64,000 nucleotides of DNA from Rhodopseudomonas pentothenatexigens (GCF_900218015.1 NZ_UFQQ01000012.1:62001-126000), one strand, 5' to 3'; positions 28,361 to 37,962 are shown, numbered from the stretch's first letter. Numbers and translations are program-made. Notes: generated by a model not told the origin, from the sequence alone.

Positions 28361-29734
28361 CTACGCCGCCGCCGCGACCACCCGGTTCCGGCCGTCGTGC
28401 TTGGCGCGGTACAGCGCGGTGTCGGCGCGTTTCAAGAGGTCCGGGATCGGCTCGCCCTTGCGCTCCAGCGTCGACAGCCCGATCGAGATCGTGACTTCGA
28501 TGCGCCGGGTGCCCTTCTCGATCGCGAACGGTTCGCCGGCGATGGCGCGGCGCAGCCGCTCCGCCACCATCTGGGCGACGTGCAGATCGGTCTCCGGCAT
28601 CACGATCACGAATTCCTCGCCGCCGTAGCGGCAGGCGAGATCGATGCCGCGGATCGACTTCTTGATCCGCACCGCGAACTCGCGCAGCACGTCGTCGCCG
28701 GCATCGTGGCCGTAGCTGTCGTTGATCGATTTGAAGAAGTCGATGTCGAGGATCATCAGCGCCAGCGGCTTGCCGCGCGCCCCGGCCTGCTCCGCCAGCG
28801 TCGCCAGATGGCTCTCCATGTAGCGACGATTGTGCAGCCCGGTGAGGCCATCGGTGATCGCCATCTCGATCGAATGCTGCACGTTGTCGCGCAGATGATC
28901 GGTGTAGCGGCGGCGGCGGATCTGGGTCCGCGCCCGCGCCATCAATTCGTTCTTGTCGACCGGCCGCAGCAGATAGTCGTTCACGCCGATCTCGAGCCCG
29001 CGCAGCAGCCGCGCGTTGTTCTCGGCATCGGCGATCGCCAGGATCGGCACGTGCCGGGTGCGCTCCAGCGAACGCGCCTGGCTGCACAGCCGCAGCCCGT
29101 CGAAATTCTCCAGTCCCAGCGACACGATCAGCAGGTCGTAATTGCCCTCGGCGGCGTGGAACAGCGCCTCCGATGGATTGGTTTCGACGTCGACATCGTG
29201 TTCAGCGCTGAGCAGCGGCGCCAGCCGTTCGTAGGACGACGGCCGGTCGTCGACCAGCAGAATCCGGCCGCCCTTACCCTGATCCGACACCGCCTCGCGC
29301 TCGGGCGCCTGCATGCCGATTTCGAGCGAAGTGATCGCCCGCATCCGCAGCTCGTCGGTCATCATCTTCAGCCGGGTCAGCGATCGCACCCGCGCGATCA
29401 GCACCACGTCCGACACCGGCTTGGTGAGGAAATCGTCGGCGCCGGCTTCCAGCCCGCGCACCCGATCGGCCGGGCTGTCGAGCGCCGTCACCATCACCAC
29501 CGGGATGAAATGCGTCTTCGGGTTCGACTTCAGCCGGCGGCAGACTTCGAAGCCGTCCATGTCCGGCATCATCACGTCGAGCAGCACGATGTCGCATTCG
29601 GCGCGCTGGCAGATCTCCAGCGCCTGAAAGCCGTTCGACGCGGTGACCACGTCGAAATATTCCGCCGACAGCCGGTCTTCGAGCAGCTTGACGTTCGCCG
29701 GGATATCGTCGACCACCAAGATACGCGCTGACAC
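28361..29734 (-). CDS. pleD: Diguanylate cyclase response regulator PleD
   Basis: A 457-residue PleD: receiver 1 (ILVVDDIPAN, phosphoacceptor Asp53 in LLDVMMPDMDG), a second receiver-like adaptor with Ser at the acceptor position (about residue 205), then GGDEF domain motif GGEEF at 371-375. The allosteric RxxD I-site is intact at 362-365 (RGID). PleD makes c-di-GMP when phosphorylated and drives the swarmer-to-stalked type transition. GTG start at 29734 with an AGGAG site, 10 bp after divK; the two form an operon. Confidence 0.95.
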   Translation of the reverse strand: MSARILVVDDIPANVKLLEDRLSAEYFDVVTASNGFQALEICQRAECDIVLLDVMMPDMDGFEVCRRLKSNPKTHFIPVVMVTALDSPADRVRGLEAGADDFLTKPVSDVVLIARVRSLTRLKMMTDELRMRAITSLEIGMQAPEREAVSDQGKGGRILLVDDRPSSYERLAPLLSAEHDVDVETNPSEALFHAAEGNYDLLIVSLGLENFDGLRLCSQARSLERTRHVPILAIADAENNARLLRGLEIGVNDYLLRPVDKNELMARARTQIRRRRYTDHLRDNVQHSIEMAITDGLTGLHNRRYMESHLATLAEQAGARGKPLALMILDIDFFKSINDSYGHDAGDDVLREFAVRIKKSIRGIDLACRYGGEEFVIVMPETDLHVAQMVAERLRRAIAGEPFAIEKGTRRIEVTISIGLSTLERKGEPIPDLLKRADTALYRAKHDGRNRVVAAAA

Positions 29735-29744
29735 GATGCTACTC

Positions 29745-30110
29745 CTAGCCGATGAACCGCCGGACGGTCTCGATGAACTTGCCGACCGAAATCGGCTTCG
29801 ACAAATACGCTTCGCAACCGCCTTCGCGGATTCGCTCCTCGTCACCCTTCATCGCGAACGCGGTGACGGCTACCACCGGAATGTGACGGAGTTCGGGATC
29901 GTCCTTGATCCAGCGCGTCACTTCGAGCCCGGACACCTGCGGCAATTGGATGTCCATCAGGATCAGATCGGGGCGCAGCTTGCGAACCAGGTCGAGCGCT
30001 TCGTATCCGTTGCTCGTTCCGGCCGTCTGGTAGCCATGGGCCTCCAGCAAGTCGCGAAAGAGCTTCATATTGAGCTCGTTGTCTTCGACGATCAGGACGG
30101 TTTTCGCCAT
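29745..30110 (-). CDS. divK: Single-domain response regulator DivK
   Basis: A 121-residue receiver domain without output part. [23 protein letters not shown] and [21 protein letters not shown] (Asp53 phosphoacceptor) match DivK closely, along with the Thr in [13 protein letters not shown] and Lys in LSKPIS. DivK allosterically controls DivJ, PleC and the CckA pathway. It is immediately upstream of pleD, as in Caulobacter and relatives. Confidence 0.95.
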   Translation of the reverse strand: MAKTVLIVEDNELNMKLFRDLLEAHGYQTAGTSNGYEALDLVRKLRPDLILMDIQLPQVSGLEVTRWIKDDPELRHIPVVAVTAFAMKGDEERIREGGCEAYLSKPISVGKFIETVRRFIG

Positions 30111-30236
30111 CCCGCCCCTCCACTACTCGCACTAAAATGCCCGGGCCGGCGGCCCGCGATCGTTCGACAAGCCGCAAGACTCGGGCATGATTGAATAAAA
30201 TACAGACGAGAAGTTACGGAAAGGCAAACACAACCG

Positions 30237-30536
30237 ATGCGAAAGCGGCTTCAAGACCCCCGCCAAGCGGCTGAAATCGTGGCGATTCAGGCGCTTTCCT
30301 TCATCGCCGGAGATCCCGAGCGGCTCGGCCTGTTCCTGGCCGAGACCGGAATCGGCCCGGAGACGCTGCGAAGCTCGGCCGCCGATCCGCAGTTCCTAAT
30401 CAGCGTGTTGAGCTTCGTGCTGCGCGACGACGCCACCGCCAAGGCCTTCGCCGACTCGGTCGAACTCCACCCCACCAACGTCGCAGCAGCGCTTCAGGTC
30501 CTCGAAGACAAGCCATGGGAGCGCGACACGCCGTGA
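30237..30536 (+). CDS. DUF3572 family protein
   Basis: A 99-residue helical protein (QAAEIVAIQALSFIAGDPERLGLFLAETGIGPETLR, then FLISVLSFVLRDD) matching the DUF3572 family of alphaproteobacteria. It is divergent from divK and overlaps the dinB start by four bases (GTGA), so the two are translationally coupled. The function is unknown. Confidence 0.88.
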   Translation: MRKRLQDPRQAAEIVAIQALSFIAGDPERLGLFLAETGIGPETLRSSAADPQFLISVLSFVLRDDATAKAFADSVELHPTNVAAALQVLEDKPWERDTP

Positions 30537-31828
30537 GTGGCGACGACCCGGGCCCGCGGAATGCACCCGGCTTCTGCCGGGACTGCCTCGCCGACCAGCG
30601 CGCCGAGGCACGGCGCTGCATGGCCTGCGGGTCGCCGCGTCTGGTCCGGCACCGGTCGCTCGGGTCGCTGTCGCTCGCTCATGTCGATTGCGACGCGTTC
30701 TACGCGACCGTGGAAAAGCGCGACGATCCCGACCTCGCCGACAAGCCGGTGATCGTCGGCGGCGGCAAGCGCGGCGTGGTGTCGGCGGCCTGCTACATCG
30801 CCCGCACCTTCGGGGTGCGCTCGGCGATGCCGATGTTCAAGGCGCTGGCGCTGTGCCCATCGGCGACCGTGGTGCGGCCCGACATGGCGAAGTACGTCCG
30901 GGTCGGCCGCGAGGTGCGGCAGGCGATGCGGGCGCTGACGCCGCTGGTCGAGCCGCTGTCGATCGACGAGGCGTTTCTCGATCTGGCCGGCACCGAGCGG
31001 ATGCACGGCATGATCCCCGCCAAGGTGCTGGCGAAATTCGCCCGCGAGGTCGAGCGCGACATCGGCGTCACCGTGTCGGTCGGGCTGTCGTGCAACAAGT
31101 TCCTCGCCAAGATAGCGTCGGATCTCGATAAGCCGCGGGGCTTCGCCGCGCTCGATCAGGACGAAGCCCGCGACATGCTGGCGCCGCGGCCGGTCGGCTT
31201 CATCTTCGGCGTCGGGCCGGCGACGGCATCGCGGCTGGCGGGCCGCGGCTTCCGGACCATCGCCGATCTGCAGCGCGCCGACGAAATCGAGCTGATGCGG
31301 CAGTTCGGCGACGAAGGCCGGCGGCTGTGGCGTCTGGCGCGCGGCATCGACCACCGCAAGGTGGTGCCGGATCGCGGCGCCAAATCGATTTCGAACGAGA
31401 CCACCTTCGAGGACGACATCCGCGACCTCGCGACGCTGGAGAAGATCCTGTGGCGGCTGTCGGAGAAAGTGTCGTCGCGGCTGAAGAGCGCCGCCCTCTC
31501 CGGCTCGACTATCACCTTGAAGCTGAAAACCGCCGACTTCCGCCAGCGCACCAGGGCGCAGACGATCCATGCGCCGACCCAGATGGCGAGCCGGATCTTC
31601 GCGGTGTCGCGCGAGATGCTGAGCAAGGAAGTCGACGGCACCGCGTTCCGGCTGATCGGAACCGGGGTCAGCGCCCTCACCGAACAGACCGGGCCGATTG
31701 AGGACGACATGCTCGATCGCCGCTCCGCTCACGCCGAACGCGCGATCGACGACCTGCGCAAGAAATTCGGCGACGCCGCCGTCATCCGCGGCATCGCGTT
31801 CGATCGGGTGCAGAAGCCGCCGCGCTAG
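30533..31828 (+). CDS. dinB: DNA polymerase IV
   Basis: A 431-residue Y-family polymerase. Catalytic motifs are HVDCDAFYATVE and LSIDEAFLDL; the finger/thumb and little-finger parts follow (VSVGLSCNKFLAKIASDLDKP, FGVGPATASRLAGRGFRTIADLQ). It has an extra amino-terminal segment with CRDCLADQ and CMACGSP, a likely zinc ribbon not found in E. coli DinB. The GTG start at 30533 overlaps the DUF3572 stop; an ATG at 30515 is the alternative. It carries out error-prone lesion bypass. The family in this group is often not the damage-induced copy. Confidence 0.95.
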   Translation: MSGDDPGPRNAPGFCRDCLADQRAEARRCMACGSPRLVRHRSLGSLSLAHVDCDAFYATVEKRDDPDLADKPVIVGGGKRGVVSAACYIARTFGVRSAMPMFKALALCPSATVVRPDMAKYVRVGREVRQAMRALTPLVEPLSIDEAFLDLAGTERMHGMIPAKVLAKFAREVERDIGVTVSVGLSCNKFLAKIASDLDKPRGFAALDQDEARDMLAPRPVGFIFGVGPATASRLAGRGFRTIADLQRADEIELMRQFGDEGRRLWRLARGIDHRKVVPDRGAKSISNETTFEDDIRDLATLEKILWRLSEKVSSRLKSAALSGSTITLKLKTADFRQRTRAQTIHAPTQMASRIFAVSREMLSKEVDGTAFRLIGTGVSALTEQTGPIEDDMLDRRSAHAERAIDDLRKKFGDAAVIRGIAFDRVQKPPR

Positions 31829-31847
31829 TGATCGGATATCGTCCCGC

Positions 31848-31932
31848 CGTCATGGCGAGCGAAGCGAAGCAATCCAAATAGCGCCAAGCGTTGACGCTGG
31901 ACTGTTTCGTCGCGCGACGCCTCGCAATGACG
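31848..31932. repeat. Dispersed palindromic repeat, copy 3 (type A)
   Basis: Ends CGTCATGGCGAGCGAAGCGA and CGCCTCGCAATGACG are inverted; AAGCAATCC matches the core of copies 1 and 2. It lies between dinB and the convergent EipB-like gene. The loop is more diverged than in copy 2. Confidence 0.8.
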
Positions 31933-31948
31933 AAATGCAAGGCCTCTG

Positions 31949-32818
31949 TTACTTACACGGCTTGCCGGCGGTCTTGACCTCGAGCTTGCCCATCGCGCCG
32001 GCGAGAACGAAGTCGTTGTAGTCGAGCACCAGCGAGCGCGACACACCGTTCTCGTAAAGCTCGAACGACATCGCATACACCGGCGTCTGTTCGCCGGCAT
32101 TGGCCTTGGCGTCGCGATCGTAATAGCTCACCGTCACCGGCCAGCGCGTCAGCGACTTCATTGCGTCGTCGCTTGTGGACGGATCGGGCGACGCGACCGC
32201 GCCGCTGCCCTTGATCGGCTGTCCGATCACCGTCAGCGTGTTGTAGACCTTCTCGCCATTGTCCGAACCGTCATAGACCGACAGGTTGAGCAGCGATTTG
32301 CCGGCGCGCGCGGCTTCGATGATGCGTTCGATCTGCTCGGTCGGGAACACCGTGGCGCCGTCGAGCTGGAAGGTCTTCTGCACCGGCTGCTTCAGCTTCA
32401 CCGTGATATGATCGCCGGTGCGCTCGGCCATGCCGTCGACGTCGCTCTCTTTGGAGTCGTCCATCCGGGTGCCGATCTTGAAGCGATAGCTCTTGCCGGC
32501 CGCGTCCTCCCAGCTCGACGAGCGCAGATCGCTCAGCGTGTTCTTGCCTTCGCCGCTCTCGATTTCCGACACCTGGCGAAAGTCCGACGTGTAGCCTTCG
32601 CAGGCATTGCCAGAAAAGTTGTACAGGATGCGGCCGCGCACTGTGCTGATCGAGGCGTTGTTGCGGGTTTTCAGCAGGCTGAGATCGTACAGCGCCTGGT
32701 GCGGCAGGAAGTTGATCGCGGGCCCGGCGACCGCCGCCGATCCGGTCGACACGGCGAAGGCCGCCACGATTGCCAGCAGCCCCCGGCTCGGTCGCGTCGT
32801 CTGTCGTGACACGGGCAT
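31949..32818 (-). CDS. EipB-like periplasmic envelope protein (DUF1849)
   Basis: A 289-residue exported protein: a basic start, the hydrophobic signal segment GLLAIVAAFAVSTGSAAVAG, then a beta-rich DUF1849 domain. Two Cys (NACEGY and the end GKPCK) correspond in position to the conserved disulfide pair of Brucella EipB, which is needed for envelope integrity and forms a beta-spiral cup. The ATG at 32818 places the signal peptide correctly. It is likely periplasmic; its ligand is unknown. Confidence 0.88.
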   Translation of the reverse strand: MPVSRQTTRPSRGLLAIVAAFAVSTGSAAVAGPAINFLPHQALYDLSLLKTRNNASISTVRGRILYNFSGNACEGYTSDFRQVSEIESGEGKNTLSDLRSSSWEDAAGKSYRFKIGTRMDDSKESDVDGMAERTGDHITVKLKQPVQKTFQLDGATVFPTEQIERIIEAARAGKSLLNLSVYDGSDNGEKVYNTLTVIGQPIKGSGAVASPDPSTSDDAMKSLTRWPVTVSYYDRDAKANAGEQTPVYAMSFELYENGVSRSLVLDYNDFVLAGAMGKLEVKTAGKPCK

Positions 32819-33070
32819 GTCGTCTCCCTGATAGCGGTGACCGCTAGAATAGGTGGTGGCCGGATTCACCGCAACGGCCGGAGCCTTCTGGACCACCGGA
32901 TTGCGGTGAAATCACGGAGCGCCCGCCTCGGACCCGCGCGAACGGAACCGGCCCGCCCTCCTCCCCCTGCCTGCAGCTTGGCGGCTTGCTTGCAACGGCC
33001 GGCGCAATCGGCCAAACAGAACCGCCCGGCGCGGCGCGCCGGCAAAACGGCAAAAGCAATGGGGATCGGC

Positions 33071-33538
33071 ATGACTGGGGTGATCGAGCAGAAACTGACC
33101 GCGCAGGGCATCGTGTTGCACGAGCCGGCGAGCCCGGTCGCCAATTATGTCGGCTTCGTCCGCACCGGCAATCTGTTGGTAGTCTCCGGCCAAGTCTGCT
33201 TCGATGCCGAGGGCAAGCTGGTCGCCAAGGGCAAGCTCGGGGCCGACGTGTCGATCGAACAGGGCAACGCCGCCGCGCGCGCCTGTGCGATCAACCTGCT
33301 GGCGCAGCTCAAGGCGGCGCTCGGTGATCTCGACAAGGTGGTGCGCGTGGTGCGGCTCGGCGGCTTCATCAACTCGACGCCGGATTTCCTCGACGGGCCG
33401 AAGGTGATGAACGGCGCCTCCGACCTGATGGTCGCCGTGTTCGGCGACAAGGGCCGCCACGCCCGCACCACCGTCGGCGTCGCCTCGCTGCCCGCCGACG
33501 CCGCGGTCGAGGTCGAGGGCCTGTTCGAAGTCGCCTGA
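33071..33538 (+). CDS. RidA family protein (YjgF-like)
   Basis: A 155-residue protein of the longer RidA subgroup. LVVSGQVCFDAEGKLVAKGKLGADV and NLLAQLKAALGDLDKVVRVVRLGGFINSTPDF are typical, and HARTTVGVASLPADAAVEVEGLFEVA closes the fold with the Arg that contacts ligands. RidA enzymes deaminate reactive enamines, but this subgroup is less well studied. Start at ATG 33071 with a GGGGAT site; ATG 33059 is an alternative. It is 15 bp upstream of the phosphodiesterase gene. Confidence 0.9.
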   Translation: MTGVIEQKLTAQGIVLHEPASPVANYVGFVRTGNLLVVSGQVCFDAEGKLVAKGKLGADVSIEQGNAAARACAINLLAQLKAALGDLDKVVRVVRLGGFINSTPDFLDGPKVMNGASDLMVAVFGDKGRHARTTVGVASLPADAAVEVEGLFEVA

Positions 33539-33553
33539 TCAGGAAGCATTGCG

Positions 33554-34306
33554 ATGCGCGCGCCCGACTGGCTGACCGCCCGACCGGTCGCGCATCGCGG
33601 CCTGCACGATCGCGCCCGCGGCATTGTCGAGAACATGCCCGGCGCGATCAACGCCGCGATCGCCGGCCGGTTCAGCATCGAGGTCGACATCCAGCTCACC
33701 GCCGACGGCGAGGCGATGGTCCACCACGACGACGATCTCGGCAGGCTGACCGATGGCGACGGCGCCCTGCTCCGGATGACCGCCGCGCAGCTCCGGCAGG
33801 TGCCGTTCAAGGACACGCCAGAGCGGATGATGTCGGTCGGCGAGCTGTGCGATCTCGTCGCCGGTCGCGTGGCGCTGGTGATCGAGCTGAAGAGCCATTT
33901 CGACGGCGACCGCAAGCTCGCACGGCGCTTGCTTCAGGTGTTGGAGAGCTATCAGGGACCGGTCGCCGCGATGTCGTTCGATCCCGACCAGGTGCTGGCG
34001 CTGCGCCAGCTCGCGCCGAAGCTGACGCGCGGCATCACCGCCGAGCGCCGCTACGACGACTCCTATTGGGCCAAGCTCGACGAGGCGCAGCGCGAGCCGA
34101 TGGTCGCGCTGAAGCACGGGCTCAGGACCCAGCCGCATTTCGTCGCTTATCGGGTCGACGACCTTCCGGCACCGGCGCCATGGATCGCCCGCAACCTGTT
34201 CGGCTGCGCGCTGCTGGGCTGGACGGTGCGGACGCCGGAACAACGGGCGCACGCGGCCCGCTATGCCGACCAGGTGATCTTCGAGGGCTTTGTTCCACAA
34301 ACGTGA
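33554..34306 (+). CDS. Glycerophosphodiester phosphodiesterase family protein
   Basis: A 250-residue GDPD-type TIM barrel. RPVAHRGLHDRARGIVENMPGA carries the catalytic HRG, with EVDIQLTADGEAMVHHDDDLGRLT (metal-binding Glu, Asp and catalytic His) next, and LVIELKSHF later with the third acid ligand. It hydrolyses deacylated glycerophospholipids to glycerol-3-phosphate. No signal peptide is seen, so it is cytoplasmic. It probably shares a transcript with the RidA gene. Confidence 0.92.
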   Translation: MRAPDWLTARPVAHRGLHDRARGIVENMPGAINAAIAGRFSIEVDIQLTADGEAMVHHDDDLGRLTDGDGALLRMTAAQLRQVPFKDTPERMMSVGELCDLVAGRVALVIELKSHFDGDRKLARRLLQVLESYQGPVAAMSFDPDQVLALRQLAPKLTRGITAERRYDDSYWAKLDEAQREPMVALKHGLRTQPHFVAYRVDDLPAPAPWIARNLFGCALLGWTVRTPEQRAHAARYADQVIFEGFVPQT

Positions 34307-34367
34307 CCGCGGCCGGTCTTGAAGCGCGATCGGGAAATGCCCAATCTGTGGCCATGATCGCCTGCGC

Positions 34368-35627
34368 TTGCATTGCTGGTTCAGCCGTTTGAAGAGCTCG
34401 TCGGACATCACGCTCGAAGCGGTGTCGTCGGTGGAAGCCGTCGCGGCCGCCGATTGGGACGCCTGCGCGCGTTCAGGAACGATCGTTCCTCCTCCTGATG
34501 CAACCGGCGCCTCCGGCAGCGCCTGCACCGCAGCGCAAGCCGCGTACAATCCCTTTCTCAGCCATGCGTTCTTCACCGCGCTCGAACAATCGCGGTCGGC
34601 CAGTGCCCGCACCGGCTGGGGACCGCGGCATCTGATCGCGCGGCAGGATGGTGCGATCGTCGGCGTCGTGCCGTGCTATCTGAAAGCGCACTCGCAAGGC
34701 GAATACGTGTTCGACCGCGGCTGGGCCGACGCCTATGAGCGCGCCGGCGGCAGCTACTATCCGAAGCTACAGGTGTCGGTGCCGTTCACCCCCGCGACCG
34801 GGCCGCGGCTGCTGATCCGCGGCGGTACCGATCCGGCGCGCGTCGGCGGCGCGTTGGCGAACGGCCTGATGGCGCTGTGCGACCTCAGCAAGGCGTCGTC
34901 GGTACACGTCACCTTCGCGCGCGAAAGCGAGTGGCGTTTCCTCGCCGAACGCGGTTTCCTGCAACGCACCGATCAGCAATTTCACTGGCACAATGCCGGC
35001 TACGCCAGCTTCGACGATTTCCTCGCGACGCTGAACTCTCGCCATCGAAAGGGCATCAAGCGCGAGCGACGCGACGCGGTGGGAAACGGCATCACCATCC
35101 ACCACCTCACCGGCCCCGACATCACCGAAGACGCCTGGGACGCCTTCTTCGACTTCTACATGGAGACCGGCTCGCGCAAATGGGGGCGGCCGTACCTGAA
35201 TAGGGAGTTCTATTCCCTGATCGGCCAGAGCATGAGCCAGGACGTGCTGCTGGTGATGGCCAAGCGCAACGGCCGCTGGATCGCCGGCGCGATCAACTTC
35301 ATCGGCGGCGACACGCTGTTCGGCCGGCACTGGGGCGCGATCGAGCATCACCCGTTTCTGCATTTCGAGGTCTGCTATTATCAGGCGATCGATTTCGCGA
35401 TCACGCGCGGCCTCAAGGTCGTCGAAGCCGGCGCACAGGGCGAACACAAGATCGCGCGTGGCTATCTGCCGCAGACCACCTACTCGGCGCATTTCATCGC
35501 CGATCCGGCGCTGCGCCGCGCGATCGCCGATTATCTCAAGCGCGAACGAATGTATGTCGACGAGATGGGCCGCGAATTGAGCGAAGCCGCCCCGTTCAGA
35601 AAAGGTAACCCTGCCGATCCGGCTTGA
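34368..35627 (+). CDS. FemAB/GNAT-like protein (peptidogalycan biosynthesis family)
   Basis: About 420 residues with a GNAT-type double-fold arrangement of the family annotated as DUF482 or peptidogalycan biosynthesis/FemAB-like. Recognisable parts are NPFLSHAFFTALEQSRSA, GWGPRHLIARQDGAIVGVVPCYLKAHSQGEYVFD, SRHRKGIKRERRDA and FHFEVCYYQAIDFAI...VEAGAQGEHKIARGYLP. The activity is unknown, probably acyl or aminoacyl transfer. The start is unclear: no ATG precedes the conserved part; TTG at 34368 or 34389 are candidates. Confidence 0.85.
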   Translation: MHCWFSRLKSSSDITLEAVSSVEAVAAADWDACARSGTIVPPPDATGASGSACTAAQAAYNPFLSHAFFTALEQSRSASARTGWGPRHLIARQDGAIVGVVPCYLKAHSQGEYVFDRGWADAYERAGGSYYPKLQVSVPFTPATGPRLLIRGGTDPARVGGALANGLMALCDLSKASSVHVTFARESEWRFLAERGFLQRTDQQFHWHNAGYASFDDFLATLNSRHRKGIKRERRDAVGNGITIHHLTGPDITEDAWDAFFDFYMETGSRKWGRPYLNREFYSLIGQSMSQDVLLVMAKRNGRWIAGAINFIGGDTLFGRHWGAIEHHPFLHFEVCYYQAIDFAITRGLKVVEAGAQGEHKIARGYLPQTTYSAHFIADPALRRAIADYLKRERMYVDEMGRELSEAAPFRKGNPADPA

Positions 35628-35677
35628 CCGGCCCGTGCACGGCGGACGACAATCGCGCCGCCAAGCCCGGAGCCCCC

Positions 35678-36106
35678 ATGACCGCTTACGATCCCGAGAA
35701 TATTTTCGCCAAGATCCTGCGCGGCGAAATCCCGTGTCACAAAATCTATGAAGACGATCACGTCTTCGCCTTCCTCGACATCATGCCGCGTTCGACCGGC
35801 CACACGCTGGTGATCCCGAAAGCACCGGCGCGCAACATCCTCGACATCACGCCGGAGGACTTCGCCCATGTGGCGCGCGGCGCGCACAAGATCGCGCATG
35901 CGGCGATGAAGGCGTTCAAGGCCGACGGCATCGTGGTGCAGCAGTTCAGCGAACCGGCCGCCGGACAGGTGGTCTACCATCTGCACATGCACGTGATGCC
36001 GCGGCACGACGGCGTGCCGCTGCTGCCGCCGGCCTCGCGCAAGGAGGAGCCCGCCGTCCTCGAACAGCATGCCGCACAACTGAAGGCGGCGCTGACGCAG
36101 GGCTAG
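35678..36106 (+). CDS. HIT family hydrolase
   Basis: A 142-residue histidine-triad protein of the HINT type. The triad HLHMHV is at 101-106; DPENIFAKILRGEIPCHKIYEDD and FLDIMPRSTGHTLVIPK are typical of the amino half. HINT proteins hydrolyse adenosine phosphoramidates and acyl-adenylates. The ATG at 35678 fits the family start. It lies 50 bp downstream of the FemAB-like gene. Confidence 0.93.
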   Translation: MTAYDPENIFAKILRGEIPCHKIYEDDHVFAFLDIMPRSTGHTLVIPKAPARNILDITPEDFAHVARGAHKIAHAAMKAFKADGIVVQQFSEPAAGQVVYHLHMHVMPRHDGVPLLPPASRKEEPAVLEQHAAQLKAALTQG

Positions 36107-36317
36107 GCGTCCGTCCTATCGCTGCGCCGACCGCGACGGCGCAGCGACATCAGGCCGGACGACACGGCGACCGGGATGCCCGGCCTCTGCCCGCCTCCGC
36201 GGCAGTCCGCCGCGACCAGCACAGGTTGCCTCCGCAACCGCGCCGCCCGATCTCCGTTGCAGGTGATGGTTGAGATCGGCCGCCGCGATGGCGCCATCCG
36301 CAAACGAGGCAACAGAG

Positions 36318-37400
36318 ATGATCGCGCTGGTCAGTTTTGTGTCGGGACTGGTCGCCCTCGTCGTCGGAGCTGAACTCCTGGTCCGGGGCGCCTCGAAACT
36401 GGCGCTGTCGTTCGGGATCTCGCCACTGGTGGTCGGGCTGACGGTGGTGGCGTTCGGCACCGGATCGCCGGAACTGGCGGTCGCGATTCAAGCGGCGATC
36501 TCCGGCCAGGCCGACATCACCGTCGGCAACGTGGTCGGCAGCAACATCTTCAATGTACTGTTCATCCTCGGCCTGTCGGCACTGATCACTCCCCTGATCA
36601 TCAACCGGCAGCTGATCCGCCAGGAGGTCCCGATCATGGTCGGGACGTCCCTGCTGGTGGCCGCGCTGGCCTGGGACGGCAGCCTGTCGCTTCTCGACGG
36701 ATTGCTGCTGATCTGCCTGCTGGCGGCCTATACCGTCTTTCTGATCGTGCAGAGCCGGCGTCAGGAGGCCGCCTCGGATGCGGACGAACCGACCGCGGCG
36801 GAGTCCGCATCGCGCTGGGACTCCAAGCTGCCGGTGCAGATCGCGCTGATCCTCGTCGGCCTGGTGATGCTGGTGTTCGGCGCTACCTGGCTGGTCGAGG
36901 CGGCGATCACGTTCGCACGGCTGTTCGGCGTCAGTGAGATGGTGATCGGCCTGACCATCGTCGCGGCAGGCACCTCGCTACCGGAGGTCGCGACCTCGAT
37001 CATGGCGGCGATCCGCGGCCAGCGCGACATCGCCGTCGGCAATGTGGTCGGCAGCAACACCTTCAATCTGCTCGGCGTGCTCGGCGTGTCCGCCGCGGTG
37101 GTGCCGGGCGGGCTGTCGATCGCTCCGGCACTGACGGCGTTCGACATCCCGGTGATGGTCGCGGTGGCGATCGCCTGTCTGCCGATCTTCTTCACCGGCA
37201 ACCTGATCGCCCGGTGGGAGGGCGCCCTGTTTCTGGCGCTGTATGTCGTCTACACGATCTATCTGGTGATGGCCGCCCAACAGCACGACGCCTTGTCGAC
37301 CTACGGCTTCGTGCTCGGAACCGTCGTTCTTCCGCTGTGCGCGCTGACCATCGCGGTCATCACCTGGCGCGAGTGGCGCGCAAGGCGACGAATGCATTGA
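36318..37400 (+). CDS. Calcium/sodium antiporter (YrbG-like)
   Basis: A 360-residue membrane exchanger with about ten helices and two inverted alpha repeats: VAFGTGSPELAVAIQAAISG with GNVVGSNIFNVL, and AAGTSLPEVATSIMAAIRGQ with GNVVGSNTFNLL. The acidic Glu in each (SPE, LPE) coordinates Ca2+/Na+. A hydrophilic loop of about 35 residues separates the halves. It exports Ca2+ in exchange for Na+ or H+. The ATG at 36318 starts directly at the first helix. Confidence 0.92.
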   Translation: MIALVSFVSGLVALVVGAELLVRGASKLALSFGISPLVVGLTVVAFGTGSPELAVAIQAAISGQADITVGNVVGSNIFNVLFILGLSALITPLIINRQLIRQEVPIMVGTSLLVAALAWDGSLSLLDGLLLICLLAAYTVFLIVQSRRQEAASDADEPTAAESASRWDSKLPVQIALILVGLVMLVFGATWLVEAAITFARLFGVSEMVIGLTIVAAGTSLPEVATSIMAAIRGQRDIAVGNVVGSNTFNLLGVLGVSAAVVPGGLSIAPALTAFDIPVMVAVAIACLPIFFTGNLIARWEGALFLALYVVYTIYLVMAAQQHDALSTYGFVLGTVVLPLCALTIAVITWREWRARRRMH

Positions 37401-37448
37401 CCATCGCCGGGGGCGACGTCGCAGCGTTCACGCCGCGCGCCCGTCCTG

Positions 37449-37910
37449 CTACTTCACCATCGAGTGCACGCAGCGGTCCGGCTTCAGGTCGATCAGCGGC
37501 GTGCCGTCGAGGCAGTCGAGCCCGCGCACCAGCACGGTCGCGCCCTCGATCCCGACCACCGCCACCGATGAAATTCCGATCGGGTTCGGCCGCAGCGGCG
37601 AGCGCAGCGCGAAGGTGCCGCGCGGCCCGTCGATACCGTGGCCGCGCTGGATCACCAGATCGCGGCGCGACAGATGCAGCCAGTACACCACCTGCGCCTG
37701 GGCGAACCTGTCGAGTCCCTGCAGCGCCCGGGTCCACGGCTCGTAGATCTCGAGCCGGCACACCGGTCCATCGGGGCTGCCCTGCCGCGGCGTCTCGCCG
37801 CGCGAGGTCCAGGGCGTGCGGATGCGGCCGATGAAGATCAGGCCGGCGTCGGTGGGCGGCGGCGCCTCGACCACGACTTCGCCCTCGCGGATCTCGCCTC
37901 TGTCGGTCAT
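37449..37910 (-). CDS. tRNA (N6-threonylcarbamoyladenosine37-N6)-methyltransferase TrmO family
   Basis: A 153-residue TsaA/TrmO-type SAM-binding beta-barrel protein. LIFIGRIRTPW, FAQAQVVYWLHLSRRD and RGTFALRSPLRPNPIGISSVAVV with GLDCLDGTPLIDLKP are the family motifs. TrmO methylates t6A at position 37 of some tRNAs; short versions like this lack the carboxy extension of the E. coli enzyme, so the exact substrate is inferred. It stands downstream of the AzlCD pair on the same strand. Confidence 0.88.
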   Translation of the reverse strand: MTDRGEIREGEVVVEAPPPTDAGLIFIGRIRTPWTSRGETPRQGSPDGPVCRLEIYEPWTRALQGLDRFAQAQVVYWLHLSRRDLVIQRGHGIDGPRGTFALRSPLRPNPIGISSVAVVGIEGATVLVRGLDCLDGTPLIDLKPDRCVHSMVK

Positions 37911-37962
37911 CTTGGTTCGCCTTCTGCCTGACGGCCCGGTGTAGCGCGAAACCGCTTCGGTT

